A program made the translations under genes and the position numbers. A stretch of DNA of 32,010 bases from Methanobacteriota archaeon (GTDB lineage: Archaea; Thermoplasmatota; Poseidoniia; Poseidoniales; Poseidoniaceae), in contig PBGS01000017.1 of assembly GCA_002720115.1 (NCBI GenBank), positions 28,276-60,285 of the forward strand, given 5' to 3'. Positions 15,664-23,713 of the stretch are shown here, piece by piece. The notes under the pieces were generated by a model. It was given only the letters and a program-made list of their open reading frames with translations. It did not search any database and was not told where the DNA came from. Positions within the stretch are counted from its first letter, which is position 1, and each line of letters opens with the position of its first letter.

Positions 15664-18359
15664 TTGTCATCACCTAAAATTCTCAGCAAAGCGTATAGTG
15701 TATCATGTGCCTCCCTAGGAGTCATTGCATCAGGTTCAATTTTTGATAATGCATCCCTTAAAGCCTTACCAACAGCGTCTATCTCAATTCTTACCTGAGG
15801 TTGCCCAATAAAACCAAGCAATGAGGATTGACCTGCATTTCTTGCAGTAGGTGCCCCTCTTTCACCAGCTTTGGCACCTTTTGCTTGCTTTTCTAAAAAG
15901 CCTAGCAAATCACTCGAACGTTCAACTACATGCCTTGGAAGTCCTGCTAGAGCAGCAACCTGCACACCATAAGAGTCGTCACACGGCCCGTCTGCAACCG
16001 TGTGTAGGAATTTCAATTCCCCATCAGATTCCGCCACTTGTACATGCATATTTACCAATCCCTTAGCCTCACCTTCAAGTCCTATTAGTTGGTGATAATG
16101 CGTTGCAAATAGCGTTCTAGAGTTTAACCTATTACAAATATCCTCAGTTACGGACCAAGCGATGGATAACCCGTCAAATGTGGAGGTACCCCTTCCAATT
16201 TCGTCAAGTAATAACAATGATTTTTCTGTTGCTCTCTTCAATATATGGGCAACCTCCATCATTTCCATCATGAAAGTAGAGCGCCCCCTCCTAATATCGT
16301 CCGATGCACCGACTCTGGTGAAGATTCTGTCAACCAACCCTACTTCGGCACTCTCAGCTGGAACAAAAGATCCTGCCTGAGCAAGTACAGAAAGTAATGC
16401 TGCACATCGTAAATGAGTAGATTTACCACCCATGTTTGGGCCCGTTATCAGTAGAAATCTGCGTTTTTTGTCCAATCGGATATTGTTGGGTACAAATCCT
16501 GTTTGAAGTTCAAGTACGGGGTGTCTCAAACCCTTCGCAATTAATTTGTTACTATCTGAGATAACAGGTCTTGTCCAGGAACGTTTTCTCGCAACCTCTG
16601 CAAAGCATTGCAAAACGTCAATTTGGGCAACCTGTGAACTAATCTTCCCAAGAATTATTGCGTTTTTTCTACACCTGTCCCTAAGATCTCTGAACATATT
16701 ATATTCCATTGAATTTGCTTTCGTCGCTGCTGTGACCAATTTCTCCTCCCACTCTACTAATTCTTCGGTTACATATCGATTACCATTCGTCATTTGTTGG
16801 CGTCTATTCCAATCTTCTGGGACCTTGGACAGATGTGTCTTTGTGACTTCGATATACCAGCCTATTTGTCTATTATGTCTAACCTTGAGAGACGGTATTT
16901 CCAATCTCGACCTTTCTTTTAGTTCCAAGTCTTTGAACCATTTATGGCCAATTGCTGCTGCTTTTCTCAGTTCATCTAAGGTTTCATCAACGCCTTCTCT
17001 GATCAAACCTCCATCTCGAAGTGAAAGAGGTTGCTCATCATTTAGGTTCGCCTGAATATCAATTTTCATGACTTCAAGAATGTCTAACTCCTCTGCTAAT
17101 TTATTAAGTAAGTAGTCGTCTACTTCTGTGCAGATTGCTTTAAGTCGTGGCATTCTTTCGAGGGCAAGCCCAATCGCAACCAAATCTCGCCCACCAGAGC
17201 GATTGTATGATAATTGGGTTGCTAATCTTTCCATATCTCTCAGACCTCGAAGGCTATCTCTCAGTTCATCTAAGCGCTTTGAGGACCTAGCAATTGTTGC
17301 AACAGAGTCATGTCTTTGTTCAATAATCTCTCTACTAGCAAGCGGTCTCAACAACCAATCCTTGAGTGTCCTCCTTCCCATTGATGTTCGGCAGTTATCT
17401 ATTGCTCCGATCAGTGATCCTTCCTTCTCACCAGACAATGTTTTTGTCAACTCGAGATTTCTGAGTGTTGTTTGGTCGAGGATCATGTTTCCCTCGGGGC
17501 GAATGACTTCGATTTCCCTAAAATCGATAGAATCGACTATGTGCATGGCAGCTAGATAATCTGCAGCCAACCCTGCAGCGTCCATCGCTAGTGGTGAATC
17601 ATCCAAATCTATATGACCTAAATCAGCAACATCAAGTATATTTTTCAGGGAATCCCGTCCTTTGCGGCGTGATGATGTGTGTTGCGATAGAGTAACACCA
17701 TCCAATTGTGAAATCACTGACCTAAACTCTTCTTTTTCAGCATCTCTTGGGGTGAAAACCAATTCTTTGGGGTTACTACGCAATAGGTCGTCCAACAATC
17801 TAGACCACCTTTCATCACCGTGGTGTTCCATCGTCCAAACATGTCCAGTAGAAGCATCGAGAATGGCAATTCCAATCCCTTCTCCTTTGGTTGAGATTGC
17901 TGCTAAACCTGCCACTTCATCAGTTCCAATTAGACTCTCCTCGTAAAGAGAACCCGGTGTATAAACACGAGTAACAACCCTCTCGAGTAATTTCGCACCT
18001 TCTCTGAGGTTGTCTTCTTGCTCGGCGACACATACCTTATGGCCAGATTTCAACATTTGTCGAAGGTTATCTTCCAGTGCATGCCAAGGGAATCCAGCCA
18101 TTGGAATTGGCTCATCCGCTTTTTTGTCTCGACTGGTTAATGTGAGCCCTAAAACCTCTGATGCGACCACTGCATCTTCATGAAATTGCTCGTAGAAGTC
18201 CCCCATACGGAAAAATAGAACGCAATCAGGATATTCTTGTTTGATATCCATATATTGATCCATCATTCCTCTTTTCGCCATCGGGACCCATCCATTGCTT
18301 GCGCTAGGATTACCCGACTTCGCAGGAGGTTCGTAAATGATGCCCTTGTCGAACAGCAA
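15660..18359 (-). CDS. mutS: DNA mismatch repair protein MutS (MutS1 type)
   Basis: MutS recognises mismatches and small loops. The 899-residue protein has the mismatch-binding domain with the GDFYEQF wedge motif (Phe55, Glu57), and a connector domain. It also has the core and clamp helices (about 270-600), and an ABC-type ATPase domain with Walker A GPNMGGKS (about 640-647), the signature TFMMEMMEVAHIL, Walker B LLLLDEIGRGTSTFDG and the TLFATHYHQL His switch. The Phe-x-Glu and full domain set identify MutS1 rather than the MutS2-like proteins common in archaea. The first 26 residues may be an extension; an ATG at the 27th codon (MAKRGMMDQY) fits the usual family start. It is encoded directly upstream of mutL, making a bacterial-style mutS-mutL operon in an archaeal genome. 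Confidence 0.97.
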   Translation of the reverse strand: MLFDKGIIYEPPAKSGNPSASNGWVPMAKRGMMDQYMDIKQEYPDCVLFFRMGDFYEQFHEDAVVASEVLGLTLTSRDKKADEPIPMAGFPWHALEDNLRQMLKSGHKVCVAEQEDNLREGAKLLERVVTRVYTPGSLYEESLIGTDEVAGLAAISTKGEGIGIAILDASTGHVWTMEHHGDERWSRLLDDLLRSNPKELVFTPRDAEKEEFRSVISQLDGVTLSQHTSSRRKGRDSLKNILDVADLGHIDLDDSPLAMDAAGLAADYLAAMHIVDSIDFREIEVIRPEGNMILDQTTLRNLELTKTLSGEKEGSLIGAIDNCRTSMGRRTLKDWLLRPLASREIIEQRHDSVATIARSSKRLDELRDSLRGLRDMERLATQLSYNRSGGRDLVAIGLALERMPRLKAICTEVDDYLLNKLAEELDILEVMKIDIQANLNDEQPLSLRDGGLIREGVDETLDELRKAAAIGHKWFKDLELKERSRLEIPSLKVRHNRQIGWYIEVTKTHLSKVPEDWNRRQQMTNGNRYVTEELVEWEEKLVTAATKANSMEYNMFRDLRDRCRKNAIILGKISSQVAQIDVLQCFAEVARKRSWTRPVISDSNKLIAKGLRHPVLELQTGFVPNNIRLDKKRRFLLITGPNMGGKSTHLRCAALLSVLAQAGSFVPAESAEVGLVDRIFTRVGASDDIRRGRSTFMMEMMEVAHILKRATEKSLLLLDEIGRGTSTFDGLSIAWSVTEDICNRLNSRTLFATHYHQLIGLEGEAKGLVNMHVQVAESDGELKFLHTVADGPCDDSYGVQVAALAGLPRHVVERSSDLLGFLEKQAKGAKAGERGAPTARNAGQSSLLGFIGQPQVRIEIDAVGKALRDALSKIEPDAMTPREAHDTLYALLRILGDDK

Positions 18360-18384
18360 ATGACGTAAAATCTACAGAACTAGA

Positions 18385-19650
18385 TTAGAAAACTTCGCCT
18401 CTACGTATGGCGTCTATTACGTTCCATCCCATTATAGACAAAATCATTACACTAATAAGAATAAATCCAAGGTCTAAGATTCCCCTAAGGCTTGTAAAAG
18501 ATGTTCGCGCATTACTATCTATAGAGAATGACGAGGTGTCATCAGAATAATCAGAACCGTGAACAGAAATCATTCCATTGTCATCACAGGTTGCATAATT
18601 TGGTAAAATTTGGAGCGGTTCTGGTAGTTTTTCAATCGAAACCTTGTCATCGTAAATTACCGCAACTGTAGTAGAACCCATTCCTCCGAACAGCCATACG
18701 TTACCATTCTGATCATTAGTTGCAGCATGGCTTGATAACCCGAGGGAATTTATTTCGCCATCTGAAATAAAGACAGTGTCGGATGTTCCAGTAGCAACAT
18801 ATCCGTTCCCTGTAGGATATATCCCATGAATTGTACCTTCGTCACCCATGTGAATAATCTCAATTGATGGTGATCCTGTCCCATCCCAAGAAGAATGTAG
18901 CACTAACTCATATCTTGGTGGAGATGTTGGATTAGAACCAAGCCAGTTTGGTGGCGCTTGCCAAGAACCTCCTACTAGCCATCCATCCGATGTAGGATGG
19001 AGTGTATCCAGATGCATTGCACCTTCAAAATCTGATATAGGCTCCGCAATTGCAGATTCAGTTATTGATACAGCAGCAATAGAATCACTTGTTCCTGTCT
19101 GAACAATCATTAGAAATTGGTTATCTTCATCAGCGGAAATGTGTGTAGCAGTTAGGTTTGTTCCAAAGTCAAACTCACACCAAGTGGTTTCACACCCTTC
19201 ATTACCGTCTTCGATATATCCAAGAGTACCCTTATTACCTAAACAGGCATATATCCTTCCTTCATGTTCTTCCAGGCAAGTGGCGAAAGTTGCCGGGAAT
19301 TCATTTCCATTGTGCGATATAATCTTTGTATCCTCACTCTGATAAAGAACAGAGTCGCCTGCAGAATCAATAACAGTCCCCTCTACGTCAAGCGAGCTTC
19401 CCTGACGTACACCTGACAAATCACTTGACCAATCGATTAATACAGCCCCAATTATGACTATAATTGAGAATGCTGCAAATGATAACCATTGATGCTCGGA
19501 TTCCTCTTCGAGCAGTCTACGCCAGCCAGACATTGGATGGCCTAGGGATTGGTCATCAATGACCTTTACTCTTTTTATCGCTAGCAAATCCTCATCGGCA
19601 TGGTCATAAAGGGAAGGTCGGTCGCAAAGGCGCACGGAGGTATCAAGCAT
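18385..19650 (-). CDS. Membrane-anchored protein with large extracellular, possibly beta-propeller domain
   Basis: I do not recognise the family. The 421-residue form (start 19650) has a charged cytoplasmic N-terminus of about 50 residues, a hydrophobic span (about 53-74, FAAFSIIVIIGAVLIDW) and an outside region of about 310 residues. The region is rich in Gly, Ser, Asp and Thr, with repeated short strands ending in phrases such as DGWLVGGSW, GNGYVATGTS and GNVWLFGGMG. A C-terminal span (about 390-410) and a basic tail follow. The repeats resemble blades of a beta-propeller or YVTN/Kelch-like sensor. Six cysteines sit outside, compatible with disulfides. The start is uncertain: ATG 19650 overlaps the L10e start codon, while ATG 19533 would trim the cytoplasmic tail and leave 115 bases for the divergent promoters. 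It ends 25 bases from mutS on the same strand. Confidence 0.65.
   Translation of the reverse strand: MLDTSVRLCDRPSLYDHADEDLLAIKRVKVIDDQSLGHPMSGWRRLLEEESEHQWLSFAAFSIIVIIGAVLIDWSSDLSGVRQGSSLDVEGTVIDSAGDSVLYQSEDTKIISHNGNEFPATFATCLEEHEGRIYACLGNKGTLGYIEDGNEGCETTWCEFDFGTNLTATHISADEDNQFLMIVQTGTSDSIAAVSITESAIAEPISDFEGAMHLDTLHPTSDGWLVGGSWQAPPNWLGSNPTSPPRYELVLHSSWDGTGSPSIEIIHMGDEGTIHGIYPTGNGYVATGTSDTVFISDGEINSLGLSSHAATNDQNGNVWLFGGMGSTTVAVIYDDKVSIEKLPEPLQILPNYATCDDNGMISVHGSDYSDDTSSFSIDSNARTSFTSLRGILDLGFILISVMILSIMGWNVIDAIRRGEVF
19636..19641 (+). promoter_or_regulatory. Shine-Dalgarno site of the L10e gene
   Basis: GGAGGT lies 7 bases before the ATG at 19649. It is a strong match and fixes the start of this ribosomal protein gene. 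Confidence 0.75.
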
Positions 19651-20188
19651 GGCACGTAAGCCCGCAAAGATGTACCGCAGACTCAAAGGTCCTGCATATA
19701 CTCGACGTAAGTACATTGGTGGTGTACCAAATAACAGAATTATGCAGTTTCACGTTGGTAATAGGCGTGCGGCAGAGACTGGACAGTTTTTGATGGAACT
19801 AAATCTGATTGCCGACGAATCCTGTCAGATTAGGCATACAGCACTTGAAGCTGCTCGTGTGATTTCCAACTCAACAATAAGAAAGGTTGCTGGTGCTCAA
19901 AACTATGCTCTAAGAATCCACACATATCCTCATCACGTATTGCGTGAAAACAAACAGGCAACAGGTGCAGGAGCAGACCGTGTATCTCAGGGTATGCGAT
20001 GTGCTTTTGGAAAAAATGTGGGAACGGCAGCAAGGGTGAAGAGAGGTCAAAGAATAATATCTTTACAATTCACTCCCGAACATTACCTTGTCGCTAAAGA
20101 CGCCTTGAGAAAGGCTAGCATGAAGTTTCCAACACCATGCACAACCAGACTAATCCGTGGTCACGAGCACGTCAAAGGACTAGTTTGA
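19649..20188 (+). CDS. rpl10e: 50S ribosomal protein L10e (uL16 family)
   Basis: This is the archaeal/eukaryotic L10e, equivalent to bacterial L16, located near the peptidyl-transferase centre and the tRNA acceptor arms. The 179-residue protein starts MARKPAKMYRRLKGPAYTRR and has GGVPNNRIMQFHVGN. It also carries the family signature around ADRVSQGMRCAFGKNVGTAARVK, with RIHTYPHHVLRENK before it. Length and sequence fit the family throughout. It is transcribed alone here, divergent from the membrane-anchored propeller-like gene and followed by a 113-base spacer before Rli1. The neighbouring genes for translation suggest a loose translation group, not an operon. Confidence 0.96.
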   Translation: MARKPAKMYRRLKGPAYTRRKYIGGVPNNRIMQFHVGNRRAAETGQFLMELNLIADESCQIRHTALEAARVISNSTIRKVAGAQNYALRIHTYPHHVLRENKQATGAGADRVSQGMRCAFGKNVGTAARVKRGQRIISLQFTPEHYLVAKDALRKASMKFPTPCTTRLIRGHEHVKGLV

Positions 20189-20213
20189 TTCAAATCTGCT
20201 TATGGCAGAGTGT

Positions 20214-20228
20214 ATTGGCAAAGCCAAT
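20214..20228. repeat. Short perfect inverted repeat downstream of L10e
   Basis: ATTGGC-AAA-GCCAAT has 6-base arms and a 3-base loop, 26 bases after the L10e stop in the 113-base spacer before Rli1. It could be an mRNA 3' hairpin or an operator for Rli1. No T-tract follows directly. A possible TATA-like stretch (AATAGTATAC, near 20265-20274) lies about 30 bases before the Rli1 ATG. Confidence 0.4.
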
Positions 20229-20301
20229 TCATCATTGTTGACCAATTTCACCGGGCGTTTCATGAATAGTATACCTACACGAAGATACAGAGGCCGATAT
20301 C

Positions 20302-22071
20302 ATGCGCATTGCAGTTCTGATTGAAGAGAAATGCAAGCCAAAGAGTGATGCCTATGATTATCTAAAAAAATGGGCAGGCTCCTGTGGAGCGGAATGTATT
20401 CAGATGAATGGTGATAAATTCAAAATTCTTGAGACAGCGTGTCCTCCTTGTTTTGTTAGGGCGAAGCATTGTCCTGACGGGGCGGTAGTGGTAGTGAATC
20501 TTCCCGCTGAACTAAAGACGGATATGATTCATAGGTATTCCTTGAATGGTTTTAGGCTCTTCAGACTCCCAACACCATCTAAGGAGTCAGTGGTTGGAAT
20601 ATTAGGTCCGAACGGAATGGGTAAATCTACTGCGTTTAATATTCTCAATGGCTCAATAATTCCAAACCTTGGAGATTTTGAAGCCGATGAACTATGGTGG
20701 GATGATGTAATACAAAGCCTTCCTCGAGGAGAACTTAGAGATTTTTTGGTTGATGTCAGTGAATCTAATGTTTCTGTAGCACTAAAGCCTCAGTACGTCG
20801 ATCATATCCCTAAAGCAGTAAAAGGAATGGTAGGTCAGTTACTCTCTTCAGTAGATGAGAGAGGAATCTACGAAGAGATGGTTTCAAAACTCGGAATCGA
20901 CCATTTACTCGAAAGGAATCTAGACCAATTATCTGGTGGAGAACTCCAAAGAGTAGCAATCTGTGCTACCTTGTTGAAGAAAGCTGATGTATACTTCTTT
21001 GATGAACCATCATCATATTTGGACATCCACGAAAGAATGAGAATTGTAAACATAATTCAAGAATTATCACAAACGGCTAGAGTTATTGTCATCGAACACG
21101 ATTTAGCAGTTTTAGACGTCCTTGCAGATCTTGTGCATATAGTGTATGGCAAAAAGGGTGCATTCGGAATTTTTACGCCTGCGCGTTCAACCAGACAGGC
21201 CATAAATGCATATTTAGACGGGTTCCTTGCTGAGCAGAATGTTAGAATTAGAGATAAACCAATAAAGTTTCAAACTCATAATGACAGATCAAATGAATTA
21301 GGAAACCCGGTAGTTGAATGGGGTGGCCTAGAAAAGAAACTCGGAAATTTCAATCTAAAAACCGGTGACGGAAAGGTTCACCAGTCAGAGGTTGTGGGTG
21401 TTGTCGGACCAAACGGTACAGGTAAATCTACGATGATAAAAATACTAGCAGGCGAGCATGAGTACGATGGTGGCTGGGTTACAGCAGATGCATCAATTTC
21501 ATACAAGCCACAACATATCGATACCGACATGGATTGCGATGTACAAACCTGGCTCAATGCTGAGGTTGGACCAAAATGGCGAAGCGGAGAGTACAGTGTA
21601 AATGTAATCAAGGCATTGGGTGTTGACGAGATGCTCACAAAGCAGGTTTGTAATTTATCAGGCGGAGAGGCTCAAGCGGTGGCAATATCAATTTGCTTAG
21701 GTAGAGAGGCCGACTTATACCTCTTGGATGAACCCAGCGCACATTTAGATGCTAATGCTAGGATGCAAGCTGCCAAAGCAATAAGAAGAACGATGGAGGC
21801 AAATGAAAAAGCAGCATTTGTAATAGACCACGACGTGTATTTCATCGATATCGTCTCAGATTCACTATTGGTCTTCGAGGGTTCAGGAGGAAAACACGGT
21901 ATGGCAGAAGGTACTTTCAGATTAAGAGAAGGAATGAATCGTTTCCTAGGGGGAGTCGATGTTACATTTAGACGTGACCACGATTCAAAGCGTCCAAGAA
22001 TCAACAAGATCTCAAGCAGGAAAGACCGGGAACAACGCGCTAAAGGTGATTTTTACTCATTTGATTCATGA
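20302..22071 (+). CDS. rli1: Ribosome recycling ATPase Rli1/ABCE1
   Basis: This protein splits ribosomal subunits after termination. The 589-residue chain has an N-terminal Fe-S region and two ABC ATPase domains. NBD1 has Walker A GPNGMGKST, signature LSGGELQRVAI and Walker B VYFFDEPSSYLD. NBD2 has GPNGTGKST, LSGGEAQAVAI and LYLLDEPSAHLD. The Fe-S region is unusual. The family normally has eight conserved cysteines for two 4Fe-4S clusters, but here only six are present (Cys11, 28, 32, 47, 50, 57). The CxxCxxCxxxCP motif reads CPPCFVRAKHCP, so its third cysteine is arginine, and the second cysteine of the first motif is also missing (CKPKSD). The start ATG 20302 is supported by the standard MRIAVLIEEKC opening. 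A weak TATA-like element sits about 30 bases upstream. Confidence 0.95.
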   Translation: MRIAVLIEEKCKPKSDAYDYLKKWAGSCGAECIQMNGDKFKILETACPPCFVRAKHCPDGAVVVVNLPAELKTDMIHRYSLNGFRLFRLPTPSKESVVGILGPNGMGKSTAFNILNGSIIPNLGDFEADELWWDDVIQSLPRGELRDFLVDVSESNVSVALKPQYVDHIPKAVKGMVGQLLSSVDERGIYEEMVSKLGIDHLLERNLDQLSGGELQRVAICATLLKKADVYFFDEPSSYLDIHERMRIVNIIQELSQTARVIVIEHDLAVLDVLADLVHIVYGKKGAFGIFTPARSTRQAINAYLDGFLAEQNVRIRDKPIKFQTHNDRSNELGNPVVEWGGLEKKLGNFNLKTGDGKVHQSEVVGVVGPNGTGKSTMIKILAGEHEYDGGWVTADASISYKPQHIDTDMDCDVQTWLNAEVGPKWRSGEYSVNVIKALGVDEMLTKQVCNLSGGEAQAVAISICLGREADLYLLDEPSAHLDANARMQAAKAIRRTMEANEKAAFVIDHDVYFIDIVSDSLLVFEGSGGKHGMAEGTFRLREGMNRFLGGVDVTFRRDHDSKRPRINKISSRKDREQRAKGDFYSFDS

Positions 22072-22082
22072 GAGGTTTGTAA

Positions 22083-23687
22083 ATGCCCGCACAATTACCT
22101 CCTGAAGCACTATCGATAGGACGGGCAAGGAGTAGACTTTCTGCGTCTTCTCTAACTACTTTCCAAAGATGTCCCAAGCAGTGGTTTCTGAATTACAGAA
22201 TCGGCTTGAAAGGTCCACTAAACCCTCACCAAGTTATGGGTATAGTTGTTGAAGATGCATTATGTTCAATTTTAATGCACAGGCCCCCTGTTGTTGATTC
22301 TATAGAGGAACTTAGAAAATGGTCAGACACACTTGTTGAAAAATATGCATCCAATGCTCTAGATACAGGTAAATCGAGATTTGAAGATGCTATGTGGTCA
22401 GTTGGGAACTTCGATGAACACTTCAACGTTGAATACGTCTCATCAATGCTCAAAAATGGTGTAACTTTGCAATTGGAGGAGGTCGAAAAGTGTTACAAAG
22501 CAGGAGGTGGTCTTCACGATTTCGATATACCAGCTCCGTGTTGGGAAACACCTCCTCATTTCACTCAACCAGAAAAAGCGAACAGCATGGTTGTATGGAA
22601 TAACTCACCTCACATTTTCAGTGATGATATTACTTGGCAGGATGCTTGGGAAATCGCTAGGCCATGGGTAAAAGATCCTCGAAATCCTGAACCTCAAAGG
22701 ATGTATCATCTGGATAAGTGGGCAGCAGGAGAGTGTGATTTAGTACACAGGTGGGATGGAAAAACCAGAATTATTGATATCAAGATGGGAGACGGAGGTG
22801 GAAAATTTGCCTCATCTTTGCCGGGACAATTGAATTTCTACGCTTGGCTTTGGAACGAGACTCACGATGAAGAGTGCGATGGAATTGAAGGGTGGTACCT
22901 TACAAATGGATTAAGGAAGGTAGTTGAACTAAATCCACTTTCTACTAGTGATTATAGAAAAATATACAAAAAAATGAAATCATGGTCAGTTGATAATAAA
23001 TTTCCTCTCGAGACGAAATGCGATGGAAATTCGGGTGGTTGCTATTGGTGCTCAATGTCTGAAATTCAATATGACCCTCCTACCATCAAGATGCCTTGTG
23101 AGCCTTTATCTTCAATACCCTCAAGAGTAAATGTCAAGGGTAGGTTACAGGGTGCTTGGGGTCCTCTTCCCAATCACTATGGTGAACCTGTGTTAGGAGC
23201 GATGATTAAATCTGGTGACAAGATGGTAACCATCGAGGAAAGCCAACCCAATGCATACCCCTCAATGCATGATGCTCCTCAAGATGATGTAGTAATTACC
23301 GGTGCATTACCTGGTGTGTGGAGGGGCCAATCAAGACTATATCTTGATGAATTATCTTCGATCGAAACTGATTCAAACTTGGAACTAACCAGAATGGGTA
23401 TGTTACGTACAAAAGCAAATGTTCACGGCGTTGTTTTATCGTGTTCTAAGCGCGATGGAAAAAGGTCAGATGGTCGCCCGTGGTCGATGTTATCATTCCA
23501 TATTTGGGATGGTGAGAGAGTTGCAGAGGTAGTCGCATTCGGGTCAGCAATAAATGCTACTATGTTATCACTCAGACCAGGGTATGAAGTGGTAATCACA
23601 TCTGCAGAGTTAGGTTGGAGAGAAGGACTGGTACAGTTACGTATTGATTCCCGGTCTACCAGAATGGAAATTAAATCGAAGGTTTGA
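22083..23687 (+). CDS. RecB/AddB-type PD-(D/E)XK nuclease with four-cysteine Fe-S motif and C-terminal OB-like region
   Basis: This is a predicted DNA nuclease. The N-terminus has the RecB-family opening RLSASSLTTFQRCPKQWFLN (Cys30), then a helix with Glu57 where the family has His or Glu. The catalytic core follows: GECDLV (Asp219), IIDIK (Asp232, Lys234) and QLNFYAW (Gln249, Tyr253), a complete PD-(D/E)XK set. Three more cysteines come after it (Cys313, 320, 323), which with Cys30 would bind a 4Fe-4S cluster as in AddB and Cas4. Residues about 345-530 are beta-rich and resemble OB folds (RVNVKGRLQG; ANVHGVVLSC; GRPWSMLSFHIWDGERVAEV). This could bind single-stranded DNA. The start has GAGGT at 22072-22076, 11 bases after the Rli1 stop. 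It is a clear paralogue of the next gene. No helicase domain is present, and I do not recognise the exact family. Confidence 0.75.
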   Translation: MPAQLPPEALSIGRARSRLSASSLTTFQRCPKQWFLNYRIGLKGPLNPHQVMGIVVEDALCSILMHRPPVVDSIEELRKWSDTLVEKYASNALDTGKSRFEDAMWSVGNFDEHFNVEYVSSMLKNGVTLQLEEVEKCYKAGGGLHDFDIPAPCWETPPHFTQPEKANSMVVWNNSPHIFSDDITWQDAWEIARPWVKDPRNPEPQRMYHLDKWAAGECDLVHRWDGKTRIIDIKMGDGGGKFASSLPGQLNFYAWLWNETHDEECDGIEGWYLTNGLRKVVELNPLSTSDYRKIYKKMKSWSVDNKFPLETKCDGNSGGCYWCSMSEIQYDPPTIKMPCEPLSSIPSRVNVKGRLQGAWGPLPNHYGEPVLGAMIKSGDKMVTIEESQPNAYPSMHDAPQDDVVITGALPGVWRGQSRLYLDELSSIETDSNLELTRMGMLRTKANVHGVVLSCSKRDGKRSDGRPWSMLSFHIWDGERVAEVVAFGSAINATMLSLRPGYEVVITSAELGWREGLVQLRIDSRSTRMEIKSKV

Positions 23688-23713
23688 ATAAACTCCAACC
23701 TAGGTTCTAGTTC

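Noticed and set aside
20189-20301. tRNA or small RNA gene in the spacer after L10e
   Set aside because: No cloverleaf or conserved T-loop was found; only a short hairpin and a possible TATA-like stretch are visible.
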